Source: Streptomyces tuirus (GTDB lineage: Bacteria > Actinomycetota > Actinomycetes > Streptomycetales > Streptomycetaceae). Taken from it: DNA of 64,000 nucleotides. The translations under genes were made by a program, and so were the position numbers. The stretch lies in assembly GCA_018195615.1 (NCBI GenBank), contig JAGTPG010000002.1, forward strand, positions 6,379,501-6,443,500, given 5' to 3'. Below the pieces are notes generated by a model, which was not told the DNA's origin, made no database searches, and was given only the letters and a program-made list of their open reading frames with translations. Positions 9,000 through 17,690 of the stretch are shown in pieces. Each line of letters opens with the position of its first letter. Position 1 is the first letter of the stretch.

Positions 9000-9035
9000 T
9001 CAGCCCCCGCACGGCCGATGCCGGGCGGGGGCTGA
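9000..9035. terminator. Strong stem-loop between the 50-aa gene and the protease gene
   Basis: TCAGCCCCCGC pairs perfectly with GCGGGGGCTGA (11 bp, 14-base loop). It lies 25 bases after the small gene and 77 bases before the protease start. It is either a terminator of the small gene or a partial terminator lowering protease expression. No U-tract follows. Confidence 0.6.
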
Positions 9036-9060
9036 GATGCGTGGGGGAGAGCTGCGCGCG

Positions 9061-9213
9061 TTATGAGGCCGTGGTCTCGGCCGGGCGGATCCACAGGCGC
9101 TGCCCCGTCGCGGCGGCCTGCTGAACGATGCGGTTGACGGAGGCGGCGTCCACGACGGTGGTGTCCACGGGCGTACCGTCGACGTCGTCGAGGTGCATGA
9201 TTTCGAAGCGCAA
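9061..9213 (-). CDS. Small acidic hypothetical protein (50 aa)
   Basis: TTG at 9213 is preceded by GAAGGGAGAAG, a good ribosome site; translation gives MRFEIMHLDDVDG followed by a helix-like middle and a C-terminus WIRPAETTAS. Upstream in-frame starts lack ribosome sites. It is the first gene of a unit whose second gene is the protease-hydrolase fusion, separated by a strong hairpin. No family is recognised with certainty. It could be a regulator, substrate or ligand of the fusion enzyme; this is inference from position. Confidence 0.6.
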   Translation of the reverse strand: MRFEIMHLDDVDGTPVDTTVVDAASVNRIVQQAAATGQRLWIRPAETTAS

Positions 9214-9433
9214 GGGCTTCTCCCTTCGTCTGGTGATCCTCCTGAAGGAGAACTGCTTGGCGGAAGGCCCACGGGCTCGGGTGCCCCGGTGTTCCGTATG
9301 AGTCAACAGGACTGCATGCTTCAAACATTCCCTACGCTAAGGAAATTTTTCGAGCGGCTAATTACTAAGCCGTAAGAGTGTGGTTACGGGACCGATCGAG
9401 ATCAGTTGTGTTCGCAGCGTGACCGCACGGACA

Positions 9434-10336
9434 ATGGAGACGATGAACGACGACCTCGCGGCCCTCAGCGCCCGCATCGACCGCACCAACGAGCTGCTCC
9501 AGCGCATGCTCGCCGAGGTGGCGAAGACGCCCTCGACCCATGCGATCTTCGTCGATGCCGGGTACCTCTACGCGGCCGCGGGACGGCTCGTCGCCGGTAC
9601 GGAGGACCGCCGCGCCTTCGACCTGGACGCCGAAGGGCTGATCGACGCGCTCATCGACAGGGCTCGCACGATCTTCGCGGACAGCAGGCTGCTGCGGGTC
9701 TACTGGTACGACGGCGCCCGCCGCCGCATCCACACGGCGGAGCAGCAGACCATCGCGGAGCTGCCCGACGTCAAGGTACGGCTGGGCAACCTGAACGCCA
9801 ACAACCAGCAGAAGGGCGTCGACTCGCTCATCCGCACCGATCTGGAGTCCCTCGCCCGGCACCGCGCGATCAGCGACGCGGCCCTGATCGGCGGCGACGA
9901 GGACCTGGTGTCGGCGGTGGAGGCGGCCCAAGGGTACGGCGCCCGGGTCCACCTCTGGGGCATCGAGGCGCCGGAAGGCCGCAACCAGGCGGAGCCGCTG
10001 CTCTGGGAGGTCGACAGCCAGCGCACCTTCGACCTCGACTTCTTCAAACCGTACGTCTCGCGCCGCACGACCCCCGCCTACGAGGCGACCACGGGCCGGC
10101 CCACCCGCGAGGACGTGCGGTTCGTGGGCGCGCAGATCGCGGCGAAGTGGCTCGCGGCGCGCGGCCGGGACACGCTGGTCGAACTGCTGCCCGGACACCC
10201 CTACCTGCCCGGCTCGGTGGACCAGGACCTGCTCGTGGAGGCGGAGGGGCTGCTCCAGTACTCGTTGCGCGGGCAGGCGGACCTGCGGCGTGCGCTGCGG
10301 GACGGCTTCTGGGAGCACCTGCAGACGCAGTACTAA
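9434..10336 (+). CDS. NYN-domain (PIN-like) protein, probable ribonuclease
   Basis: A 300-residue intact protein. After a short coiled N-terminus the NYN fold starts with IFVDAGYLY, with the first metal-binding Asp. Later acidic sites lie in KGVDSLIRTDL and GGDEDLVSAVEAA. NYN domains (LabA/DUF88) are metal-dependent RNases of the PIN-like fold. A second helical domain occupies the last 100 residues (AAKWLAARGRD onward). ATG 9434 is preferred over the far GTG at 9380; ATG 9443 is also possible. It is divergent from the 50-aa/protease unit across an AT-rich 220-base region. Confidence 0.8.
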   Translation: METMNDDLAALSARIDRTNELLQRMLAEVAKTPSTHAIFVDAGYLYAAAGRLVAGTEDRRAFDLDAEGLIDALIDRARTIFADSRLLRVYWYDGARRRIHTAEQQTIAELPDVKVRLGNLNANNQQKGVDSLIRTDLESLARHRAISDAALIGGDEDLVSAVEAAQGYGARVHLWGIEAPEGRNQAEPLLWEVDSQRTFDLDFFKPYVSRRTTPAYEATTGRPTREDVRFVGAQIAAKWLAARGRDTLVELLPGHPYLPGSVDQDLLVEAEGLLQYSLRGQADLRRALRDGFWEHLQTQY

Positions 10337-10373
10337 GCCCGATGCGGGGCCCTACTGTGCCGGGTGCCGGGCT

Positions 10374-11259
10374 CTACTGGGCCGGGCGCCGGTCCGCTCG
10401 GGTGCTGTCCCAGAAGTCGGCCAGGGCGTGGGCGGTCGGCAGGGGCTGGTCGGCGTTGGGGAGTGCTCGGCCCCCGTGACGACCGTGCGGTGCGCGTTCA
10501 GCCGTACCGCCATGTCGTCGAGAATCGCCACCGGCCAGGTGTCGTCGTGCGCCCCCGACAGGACATGGAACGGCAGCGGTACGGCGGCGAGTTCGGCGAC
10601 GCGGTCCGGCTCGGTGCACAACTGGCGTCCGGTCGCGAGGAGTTGGGCGGGCTTGTTGCCCAGCCAGCGGCGGCGCAACTGCTCCTGGTCACCGAGGCCG
10701 CGGGCCGGCCCGCCGACCTCCTCCGGAGGCCCCATGGCCTGGATGGCCTCCCACACCCTCTCCATCGACATCACCGCGAGCGCGTCCCGCAGCAGTTTCA
10801 CACGCTGCTGCTGCGAGACGGAGATCTCCGCCGGGCCCGACGAGACGAGGGTGAGGGAGAGGAAGGGGGAGTGGTCGAGCAGCACGGCCGCACGGGCGAT
10901 CTGCCCGCCGAGCGAGTGCCCGACGAGGTGCACGGGCACGCCGAGCGCCTCGGCCTGCGCGAGCACGTCCCGCGCCAGCTCCCGCTGGGCGTAGGCGGTT
11001 TCATCGTCCACCGGCCCGTCGGACTCGTGCTGCCCCCGCCCGTCCACGGCGACGACCCGGTACCCACGCGCTCCGAGCGGCTCGTGGAGCAACCCGAAGT
11101 CCTCCTTGCTCCCGGTGAACCCGGGCAGCAGCAGGGCGACGCCCTTGACCTCCGACCCCGCGCCGGGCGACGAGTCGACGACGGCGAACACACCGCGGGC
11201 CGTGCGCAGGGGATATGCGCGGGCGCCGGGGGTGGGGTGAAGGTGGGTTGCCTGGTCAC
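10374..11259 (-). CDS. Alpha/beta hydrolase, two frameshifts (near 11234 and 10475)
   Basis: After restoring one C at each site the protein is 295 residues, starting MTRQPTFTPTPGARAY (GTG 11259) and ending ADFWDSTRADRRPAQ. The core carries LLPGFTGSKEDF (oxyanion region), the nucleophile elbow GHSLGG, and SGAHDDTWP plus GAEHSP for acid and histidine. No signal peptide is seen, so it is a cytosolic serine hydrolase, broadly of the lysophospholipase or proline iminopeptidase type. As written, the conserved middle is flanked by unrelated sequence at both ends. It converges on the NYN gene (37-base gap). Confidence 0.8.
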
Positions 11260-11330
11260 GGGGTGAGGGTAGCGGGTGGGGGTGTGGCACGGGGACGCGC
11301 CGACGGGCGGCCCGCGCGACGGTCCGCGCG

Positions 11331-11525
11331 GCGGGGGTGGGAGGCGACGGCCTGGACCGGGCGGGGGATGTGAGGCGACGGCCTGTACCCGGCGGGGGAT
11401 GGGACGTGGCGGCCTGTACCCGGCGGGGATGGGACGTGGCGGCCTGCACCACGCGGTGCATGGGAAGTGGCAGCCTGTACCGCGCGGGCATGGGAAGTGG
11501 CGGCCTGCACCGGGCGGGGAATGCC
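11331..11525. repeat. Tandem minisatellite, about 30 bp x 6
   Basis: Six to seven imperfect direct copies of a roughly 30-base unit. Each contains GCGGGG, then ATGGGACGTGG or a variant, then CGGCCTGTACC. They occupy most of the 311-base gap between the alpha/beta hydrolase and DEAD helicase genes. No conserved protein runs through it and there are no spacers, so it is a G-rich minisatellite, not a CRISPR. Confidence 0.8.
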
Positions 11526-11561
11526 GACGGCCCGGCCCACGCTGGGTGGGACCGGGCCGTC
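11526..11561. terminator. Terminator hairpin of the DEAD-box helicase gene
   Basis: GACGGCCCGG pairs perfectly with CCGGGCCGTC (10 bp, 16-base loop), ten bases past the helicase stop codon at 11571. Confidence 0.75.
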
Positions 11562-11570
11562 GAGGGAGTG

Positions 11571-14431
11571 TCAGCCCTCCGTGGGCTCCGCGCCGGCCGT
11601 GGCCTTGCGGGTGCGGCGGGTCTTCGGCTTCGCCTCGGCCGTCTCCTCCGCGACCTCGGCGGAACCGGCGGAACCCGCGGCGGCTGCCGTGGACTTCCGC
11701 GTACGGCGCGGCTTCGTGGCCTCGGCCGCCTCCGGCTCCGGCCCGGCCTGGGCCGGGATCTCGGCGGGCTCGGTGGCCTTGCGGGTGCGGCGGCGGGGCT
11801 TGGCCTCGGCGGCCTCGGCCGTGTCGACGGCGGCCTCGGCGGCTGCGGCGGTCTTGCGCGTCCGCCTGGGCTTGGCCTCCGCGTCCGCGGCTGCGGCAGT
11901 GGTCTTCCGCGTACGGCGCGGCTTCGCGTCGGTCGCCTCGGCCGTGTCGACGCTCGCCTCGGCCTTGGCCGTCGCCTTGCGGGCACGCCGTGGCTTGGCC
12001 TCGGCGGCCTCCGGCTCCGGAACCGCCTGAGCCGGAATCTCGGCGGTCACGGCACCCTCGGCGGCTTCAGTGGCCTTGCGGGTGCGGCGGCGGGGCTTGG
12101 CCTCGGAGGCCTCGGCCGCTGCGGCGGTCTTGCGCGTCCGCCTGGGCTTGGCCTCGGCGCTCTGGGCCGTGTCGACGGCGTCCTCTGCTGCGGCTGCCGC
12201 CTTGCGGGTGCGGCGGCGCGGCTTGGCCTCCGCGGCCTCGGCCGTGTCGACGGCCTCCTGAGCCGCGGCGGTCGTCTTGCGCGTACGACGCGGCTTGGTC
12301 TCCGTGGCCTCCGCCGGGTCGGCAGGGGTCTCGGACTTCGCCGCCGTCTTGCGGGTGCGCCGCGGCTTGGTCTCCGTCGGCTCCGGCGCGGGCTCTATGG
12401 CTCCCTCGGCCGTGTCGACCGCCGACTCGGCCGCGGCTGTCGCCGCGGTCTTGCGGGTGCGGCGGCGCGGCTTGGTGGCGGACGCCTCGGGCTGAGCGGC
12501 CGCCGGGGCGGTCGCGACCGACGCGGCATCCGTCTCTGCCGGGGCCGGCGTCGAAACCGCCGGCTCCGTGGCCGACGGCGTCACCGCGGCCCCGGTCTCC
12601 ACCGCCGGCGTCTCCACCGGCGTCTCCGACTTGCGCGTACGGCGCCGGCGCGGCTTGGCCGCCGCCTCAGGTGCCTCCGTGCTCGTGCCCTCCGCCGTCG
12701 CCACGGCGTTCTCCGCCTGCTCGGAGGCGGGCGTCTCGACCGCCGCGACCGGCGCCGACTCGGCCGGGGCGCCGCCTCGGGTGCGGCGACGGCGACGCGG
12801 GGTGCGAGGCGCCGTGACGGCCTCCGCCTCGGCGCCGCCGCCCGTGACCGTGGGCTCCGGCGTGGTCGTGCCGGCGGATCCCGCCGCCTCGTCCACCAGC
12901 GCCCCGCCCCGCGTACGGCGGCGGCGTCGCGGTGTACGCGACGGACGCTCGCGGTCGGCCGACCGGGACTCGTCCCGGCCACCACGACCCCGGTCTCCGC
13001 GCCCGCGCGGCCCCCGGCCGCCCGGCTCGCCCAGGTCCTCCAGCTCCTCGGCGTCCAGTCCGGCGCGCGTGCGCTCCGAACGCGGCAGGACGCCCTTCGT
13101 GCCCTCGGGGATGCCGAGGTCGGAGTACAGGTGCGGGGACGTGGAGTACGTCTCCGGCGGGTCGTTGAACTCCAGTTCCAGCGCCTTGTTGATCAGCTGC
13201 CAGCGCGGGATGTCGTCCCAGTCGACCAGAGTGATCGCCGTACCCTTCGCGCCCGCGCGGCCCGTACGGCCGATGCGGTGCAGGTACGTCTTCTCCTCTT
13301 CCGGCGACTGGTAGTTGATGACGTGGGTCACGCCCTCGACGTCGATGCCGCGGGCGGCGACGTCGGTGCAGACGAGCACGTCCACCTTGCCGTTGCGGAA
13401 GGCGCGCAGGGCCTGCTCGCGGGCGCCCTGGCCGAGGTCGCCGTGGACGGCGCCGGAGGCGAAGCCGCGCTGCTTCAGCTGATCGGCGAGGTCGGCCGCG
13501 GTGCGCTTGGTGCGGCAGAAGACCATGGCCAGGCCCCGGCCCTCGGCCTGCAGGATGCGCGCGACCATCTCGGGCTTGTCCATGTTGTGCGCGCGGTAGA
13601 TGAACTGCTTGGTGTTCGCGACCGTCGCGCCCGCGTCGTCCGGAGCCGTGGCGCGGATGTGCGTGGGCTGCGACATGTAGCGGCGGGCGAGGCCGATGAC
13701 CGCGCCCGGCATGGTGGCCGAGAACAGCATGGTCTGGCGCCGCACCGGCAGCATGTTGATGATCTTCTCGACGTCGGGCAGGAAGCCCAGGTCGAGCATC
13801 TCGTCGGCCTCGTCGAGGACCAGGCACTTGACGTGCTTCAGGTTCAGCTTCTTCTGCCGGCGAGGTCGAGCAGCCGGCCCGGGGTGCCGACGACCACGTC
13901 GACGCCCTTCTTGAGGGCCTCGACCTGGGGCTCGTAGGCCCGGCCGCCGTAGATCGCCGTCACGCGGACGTTGCGGACCTTGCCGGCCGTCAGGAGGTCG
14001 TTGGTGACCTGCGTGCACAGCTCGCGCGTGGGGACGACGACGAGTGCCTGCGGGGCGTCGGTGAGGCCCTCGGGCTCGGCGCGACCGGCCTCGACGTCGG
14101 CGGGGACGGTGACGCGCTCGAGGAGCGGGAGGCCGAAGCCCAGCGTCTTGCCGGTGCCGGTCTTGGCCTGGCCGATGACGTCCGTGCCCGACAGGGCCAC
14201 GGGGAGCGTCATCTCCTGGATGGGGAAGGGGGTGATGATGCCGACGGCCTCCAGGGCCTCGGCGGTCTCGGGGAGGATTCCGAGCTCTCGGAACGTCGTA
14301 GTCAGGGTGCTGCCTCTTCTGTGTGGGCGGCGCGAGGCGAGCGCGGGGGTCTTGTCGGACCGTGCCGGGGACGTCGGCTGCCTACGGGCGGGCCGTAGAG
14401 CACGGGACCGCGCCGACGCTCTAGCGCTCAT
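11571..14431 (-). CDS. DEAD-box RNA helicase with long KPRRxTRK-repeat tail, frameshifted near 13859
   Basis: The core has all expected motifs: Q region PFPIQ, motif I AKTGTGKT, PTREL, GTPGR, DEAD, SAT and HRIGRTGR. It unwinds or remodels RNA with ATP. One C missing at GCCGGCAGAAG (about 13859) shifts the frame right after GTPGRLLDLAG; repair gives 953 residues. The C-terminal 450 residues are a disordered tail built from repeats of A/TKPRR(R)TRK spaced by alanine/glutamate-rich segments, similar to histone-H1-like or AT-hook tails, and likely bind RNA or ribosomes. Start taken at ATG 14431; a shorter start near TLTTTFREL would need a CTG codon. Confidence 0.88.
11595..12660 (-). repeat. Intragenic degenerate repeat encoding KPRR(R)TRK modules
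   Basis: About fifteen degenerate copies of a module encoding KPRR-TRK(A/T/S) alternate with Ala/Glu/Asp-rich spacers of 10-30 residues. The copies cause local nucleotide similarity throughout the 3' third of the helicase gene. Copy number may differ between strains and is prone to assembly collapse. Confidence 0.75.
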
Positions 14432-14456
14432 GCCGCTGAGGGTGTCCCTCCGGCAT

Positions 14457-14478
14457 CCGTACGCACTGTGCCGTACGG
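14457..14478. promoter_or_regulatory. Inverted repeat CCGTACG-N8-CGTACGG in the divergent promoter region
   Basis: Seven-base perfect arms around an 8-base spacer, 26 bases upstream of the DEAD-box helicase start. It could be an operator or a 5' UTR hairpin. No bound factor is known to me. Confidence 0.35.
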
Positions 14479-14547
14479 ACGGGAGGTCTGTCGGGTCGGA
14501 GCCGATCGGGCCACCGACCGGGCATCCTCATACGTGCGGCCTGTCGA

Positions 14548-14563
14548 GGTACGTCGACGTACC
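14548..14563. promoter_or_regulatory. 16-bp perfect palindrome GGTACGTCGACGTACC
   Basis: A perfect palindrome without spacer between the divergent DEAD-box helicase and ferritin-like genes. Its symmetry and position suit a dimeric regulator such as a TetR-family protein. A TetR-family gene lies about 2.5 kb away, but no link is shown. Confidence 0.4.
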
Positions 14564-14675
14564 AGCAGGCGCATTACCACCATACCCCGGAATCCCGCAC
14601 ATGCGATGGCCGATTTGGTCACGTAGTCGTCGTCACAGTGATTGACCAGGGCCTTACGCCTCCCGGCGGGCGGGC

Positions 14676-14681
14676 TATTGT
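14676..14681 (+). promoter_or_regulatory. -10-like hexamer for leaderless ferritin-like gene
   Basis: TATTGT, seven bases, then ATG at 14689, and no ribosome-binding site. This is the leaderless arrangement seen repeatedly in this window. Confidence 0.5.
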
Positions 14682-14688
14682 GCGCTTC

Positions 14689-15444
14689 ATGACGAGCTCT
14701 GACAAGCCTGAGAACGCCTCGGACACCGCCGCCACCCCGGCAGGACACACCGGAGTCGCCGCCCGGGACTGGGCGTCGGCCTCCGCCGACCCGCAGTACC
14801 GCGCCGCGGTCGTGGACCTGCTCGGTGCGCTCGCGTACGGGGAGCTCGCGGCCTTCGAGCGACTCGCGGAGGACGCCAAGCTGGCGCCGACGCTGGCGGA
14901 CAAGGCGGAGCTGGCGAAGATGGCGTCGGCCGAGTTCCACCACTTCGAGAGGCTGCGCGACCGGCTCGCGGAGATCGGTGAGGAGCCGACGAGCGCGATG
15001 GAGCCGTTCGTCGCCGCGTACGACGGCTTCCACAAGCAGACGGCCCCCTCGGACTGGCTCGAGGGGCTCGTCAAGGCGTACGTCGGCGACTCGATCGCCA
15101 GCGACTTCTACCGGGAGGTCGCGGCCCGGCTGGACTCCGACACCCGCTCCCTCGTGCTGGCCGTGCTGGACGACACCGGGCACGGCGGCTTCGCCGTGGA
15201 GAAGGTGCGTGCCGCGATCGACGCCGACCCGCGGGTGGGCGGGCGGCTCGCGCTGTGGGCGCGGCGGCTGATGGGCGAGGCCCTGTCGCAGTCCCAGCGG
15301 GTGGTCGCCGACCGGGACGCGCTGTCGACCATGCTGGTGGGCGGTGTCGCGGACGGCTTCGACCTCGCCGAGGTCGGCAAGATGTTCTCCCGGATCACCG
15401 AGGCCCACACCAAGCGGATGGCCGCGCTGGGGCTGGCTGCCTAG
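14689..15444 (+). CDS. Ferritin-like fold protein (MiaE-like hydroxylase family)
   Basis: A 251-residue intact, all-helical protein. It carries EL-A-FERLAEDA and ASAEFHHFERL, an E...ExxH-type pattern, and a second half with DSIASDFYREVA. These suggest a four-helix di-iron ferritin-like fold as in tRNA-(ms2io6A)-hydroxylase-like proteins. The exact reaction is unknown; metal binding is inferred from the E/ExxH pattern. The start at ATG 14689 has no ribosome site but has a -10-like box seven bases upstream. It is divergent from the DEAD-box helicase across a region with two palindromes. Confidence 0.75.
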   Translation: MTSSDKPENASDTAATPAGHTGVAARDWASASADPQYRAAVVDLLGALAYGELAAFERLAEDAKLAPTLADKAELAKMASAEFHHFERLRDRLAEIGEEPTSAMEPFVAAYDGFHKQTAPSDWLEGLVKAYVGDSIASDFYREVAARLDSDTRSLVLAVLDDTGHGGFAVEKVRAAIDADPRVGGRLALWARRLMGEALSQSQRVVADRDALSTMLVGGVADGFDLAEVGKMFSRITEAHTKRMAALGLAA

Positions 15445-15558
15445 CGCTCAGGGGACGGCGGTCTCGGTCGCGCCGCGGCTGCGGGTCGTCGTCCGCCGGG
15501 CCCGCCCGCGCGGCGCAGCCGTACGACAGAGGCAGCGCCGCGGCCCTGGCGGCTCCGG

Positions 15559-15827
15559 CTACGCCGTCGCCGATCGTCGGCGCAGCCGGCCCGCCGGGCG
15601 CAGCAGCAGCGACAGCGAGGCCACCGAGACGATCATCGCGCCGAGCAGGACCACCAGCAGATGCCCGGCCTCCAGGGCGCTGTGCATCACGAACGCGCCG
15701 AAGAGGGCGCCGGCGACGCCGGTCGACAGGACCAGGGGCGGGCCGGGAGACGGTGCGCCAGGCGGTGCGTGGCCGCCCATGCCAGAGCCAGGCCGAGGAT
15801 CGCGGAGCTCAGCGCTTCCAGGAGCAT
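15559..15827 (-). CDS. Small conserved membrane protein (89 aa), frameshifted near 15742
   Basis: Reads MLLEALSSAILGLALAWAAT, then, after adding one C in the CCCC run near 15742, LVLSTGVAGALFGAFVMHSALEAGHLLVVLLGAMIV in pieces, and ends RRRSATA. It has three predicted membrane helices and a basic tail, placing it in the cytoplasmic membrane with no known function. Length arithmetic (270 bases after one insertion) supports the repair. ATG 15827 is preceded by GAGGGA. Confidence 0.65.
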
Positions 15828-16020
15828 GTCGGGGTCCCTCCCACATGGCCGGCCTGCCCAAATCGGTCGTAGCCCGTCTTACCCCTGACCTGCGGAATCC
15901 AATCCACCCCTGTGAGCCACTTGTGCTCCACCCGTGGAGAAACCCGGGTGCCGCACGGGCGGAGGGAACGCGAACGGGGCGGGTCGGCCGACAGCCGTCC
16001 CGCCCCGTTCACGCAGACGC

Positions 16021-16247
16021 CTACAGCGCGCCGAAGCCCACCTTGCGCGGGGCCGGCTCGCCGATCTCGACGTAGGCGAGACGGTCGGCCGGGACCAGGA
16101 TCTTGCGGCCGTGCTCGTCCACGAGGCTGAGCAGCTGCGACTTCCCGGCCAGCGCCTCGGCCACCACGCGCTCGACCTCCTCGGGGCTCTGACCGCTCTC
16201 CAGAACGATCTCGCGGGCGCGTGCTGCACGCCGATCTTGACCTCCAC
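16021..16247 (-). CDS. DUF3107 family protein, frameshifted near 16219
   Basis: After restoring one C in the CGCCCGCGAG region, the 75-residue protein reads MEVKIGVQHAPREIVLESG and ends EIGEPAPRKVGFGAL. I recognise it as DUF3107, a small actinobacterial ATP-binding-like family with no known function, widely linked to this chromosomal neighbourhood. GTG 16247 is preceded by GAGGGA. As written, the frame leaves the family after 11 residues. Confidence 0.8.
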
Positions 16248-16382
16248 GGCTATGTCCCTCCGACGGTCAGTGATGTGCGCGACCTTCCGCGCCGTACGCA
16301 GCACACATTAGCCCGGTGAGGGGATCCGCACGCTCCGCCCGAGAACGCCACGAGCGAACACCGGGCGGGAACAAAGCAGCCG

Positions 16383-17027
16383 TCAGTGGTGCTGGTCGGT
16401 CCCGTGCAGCGGGAATCCCGCGATGCCGCGCCATGCCAGCGAGGTGAGCAGCTGCACGGCCTGGTCGCGCGGCACGCTGCGGTCGCTGTGCAGCCAGGAG
16501 CGCGCCACCACCTGAGCCAGGCCGCCCAGGCCCGAGGCGAGCAGCATCGACTCGGGGCGCGAGAGGCCGGTGTCCTCGGCGATGACGTCGCAGATCGCCT
16601 CCGCGCACTCGTTGGTGACCTTGTCGACGCGCTCGCGCACGGCGGGCTCGTTCGTCAGGTCCGACTCGAAGACCAGGCGGAAGGCACCGCCGTCGTCCTC
16701 GACGTACGCGAAGTAGGCGTCCATCGTGGCCCGCACGCGCTGCTTGTTGTCGGTCGTCGACGCCAGCGCGTTCCGTACGGCCTGGATGAGCGACTCGCAG
16801 TGCTGGTCCAGCAGTGCGAGATAGAGGTCGAGCTTGCCCGGGAAGTGCTGGTAGAGCACCGGCTTGCTGACGCCGGCGCGCTCGGCGATGTCGTCCATCG
16901 CGGCCGCGTGGTAGCCCTGGGCCACGAAGACCTCCTGGGCGGCGCCCAGGAGCTGGTTCCGTCGGGCACGGCGTGGCAGGCGTGTGCCCCGTGGGCGAAC
17001 CGCCTCTGTCTGCTCGATGGCTGTCAC
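16383..17027 (-). CDS. TetR family transcriptional regulator
   Basis: The N-terminal helix-turn-helix is typical: RRNQLLGAAQEVF, then HAAAMDDIAERAGVSKPVLY with YQHFPGK. The C-terminal ligand-binding domain is helical (about residues 70-210). TetR proteins bind short palindromes as dimers and release them on ligand binding. GTG 17027 is chosen because GGAGG lies immediately upstream; an in-frame ATG at 17039 would start four codons earlier. The gene is intact. No exporter or enzyme target lies directly beside it; its neighbours are small conserved proteins. Confidence 0.88.
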   Translation of the reverse strand: MTAIEQTEAVRPRGTRLPRRARRNQLLGAAQEVFVAQGYHAAAMDDIAERAGVSKPVLYQHFPGKLDLYLALLDQHCESLIQAVRNALASTTDNKQRVRATMDAYFAYVEDDGGAFRLVFESDLTNEPAVRERVDKVTNECAEAICDVIAEDTGLSRPESMLLASGLGGLAQVVARSWLHSDRSVPRDQAVQLLTSLAWRGIAGFPLHGTDQHH

Positions 17028-17233
17028 GCCGCCTCCCATAGTCGTCCACGTGCGGATCTGGCCGCGTCGCCATCGTACTTTTCGGTAACCGTGGTGTGCG
17101 CGGTGAGAGCGCAGAATTTCACGGACCGGACGGTTACGAAAGTGGCTGAGAAGGTTTCAAACAGGGGCAGAGCGGGCAAAATGCGGCTCCTTTCCTGCTC
17201 AGTGATGCTCCGTGTCGCCCTGAGCGGCGCACG

Positions 17234-17457
17234 TCACCGGTAGTCGTCCTCGTCGATCGAGACGACCCGGGCCTGCTCGACCAGGTCGGCCTCGTTGGCG
17301 CGGTCCGGATCGACGCCGGTCAGCGGGTCGTCGCGGTCCGGCGCGAGGTCCGTGTGCTGCTCGGCCGCGTCGACCTCGGGGCCTCGACGTCGTACTCCGT
17401 CGTCTCCGGCGCGTTCTCGGCCTCGAACGTCTCAGGGTCGGTGGGGTCTACGGCCAT
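17234..17457 (-). CDS. Small acidic conserved protein (74 aa), frameshifted near 17384
   Basis: Starts MAVDPTDPETFEAENAPE after AAGGGAG, and with one C added near 17384 continues VDAAEQHTDLAPDRDD to end SIDEDDYR. It is strongly acidic, with no membrane segment and no motif, and is probably cytosolic. Streptomycetes have a similar protein beside the TetR gene as I recall. Function unknown. Confidence 0.65.
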
Positions 17458-17678
17458 GCTGGGCTCCCTTCCTACGAACGTCCCTGGGGATGCAGGGGCC
17501 ACACGCGGGTGCCCTCTGTACGAGCCTAGGAGACACCCGATCCGGACGCTATGCGATCCGCGTCCGGGATGTGACGCAGTGCGCATCCCGTTGACTGCTT
17601 CTCGTATGCCCTCCTTCTGCTCCTCATGTGGCCGATGCCTGTGACGGCGAACACATGAGCCACTGCGTGATCGTCTCG

Positions 17679-17684
17679 TAACAT
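17679..17684 (+). promoter_or_regulatory. -10-like hexamer for leaderless alpha/beta hydrolase
   Basis: TAACAT followed by six bases and ATG at 17691, with no ribosome-binding site. Confidence 0.5.
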
Positions 17685-17690
17685 TGGCGC

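Noticed and set aside
9061..9213. RiPP precursor peptide (for example FxSxx-type) in the 50-aa ORF
   Set aside because: No radical SAM, cyclase or other maturase gene is nearby and the C-terminus does not show a modifiable core.
9330..9380. AT-rich pocket as a replication origin or attachment site
   Set aside because: It is only about 50 bases between divergent genes, with no DnaA boxes, tRNA gene or integrase; a promoter region is enough explanation.
11331..11525. CRISPR-like array in the repeat region
   Set aside because: Copies are directly adjacent and degenerate, with no unique spacers, no leader and no cas genes.
13840..13880. Programmed ribosomal frameshift in the DEAD-box helicase
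   Set aside because: No slippery heptamer or downstream structure is evident, and similar breaks occur in dozens of unrelated genes at C/G runs, which points to sequencing error.
11276..13937. Very long plus-strand ORFs (513 and 866 codons) opposite the DEAD-box helicase tail
   Set aside because: They are Arg/Pro/Gly-rich mirror images of the repeat tail, have no domain and follow the third-codon G+C bias of the minus-strand gene.
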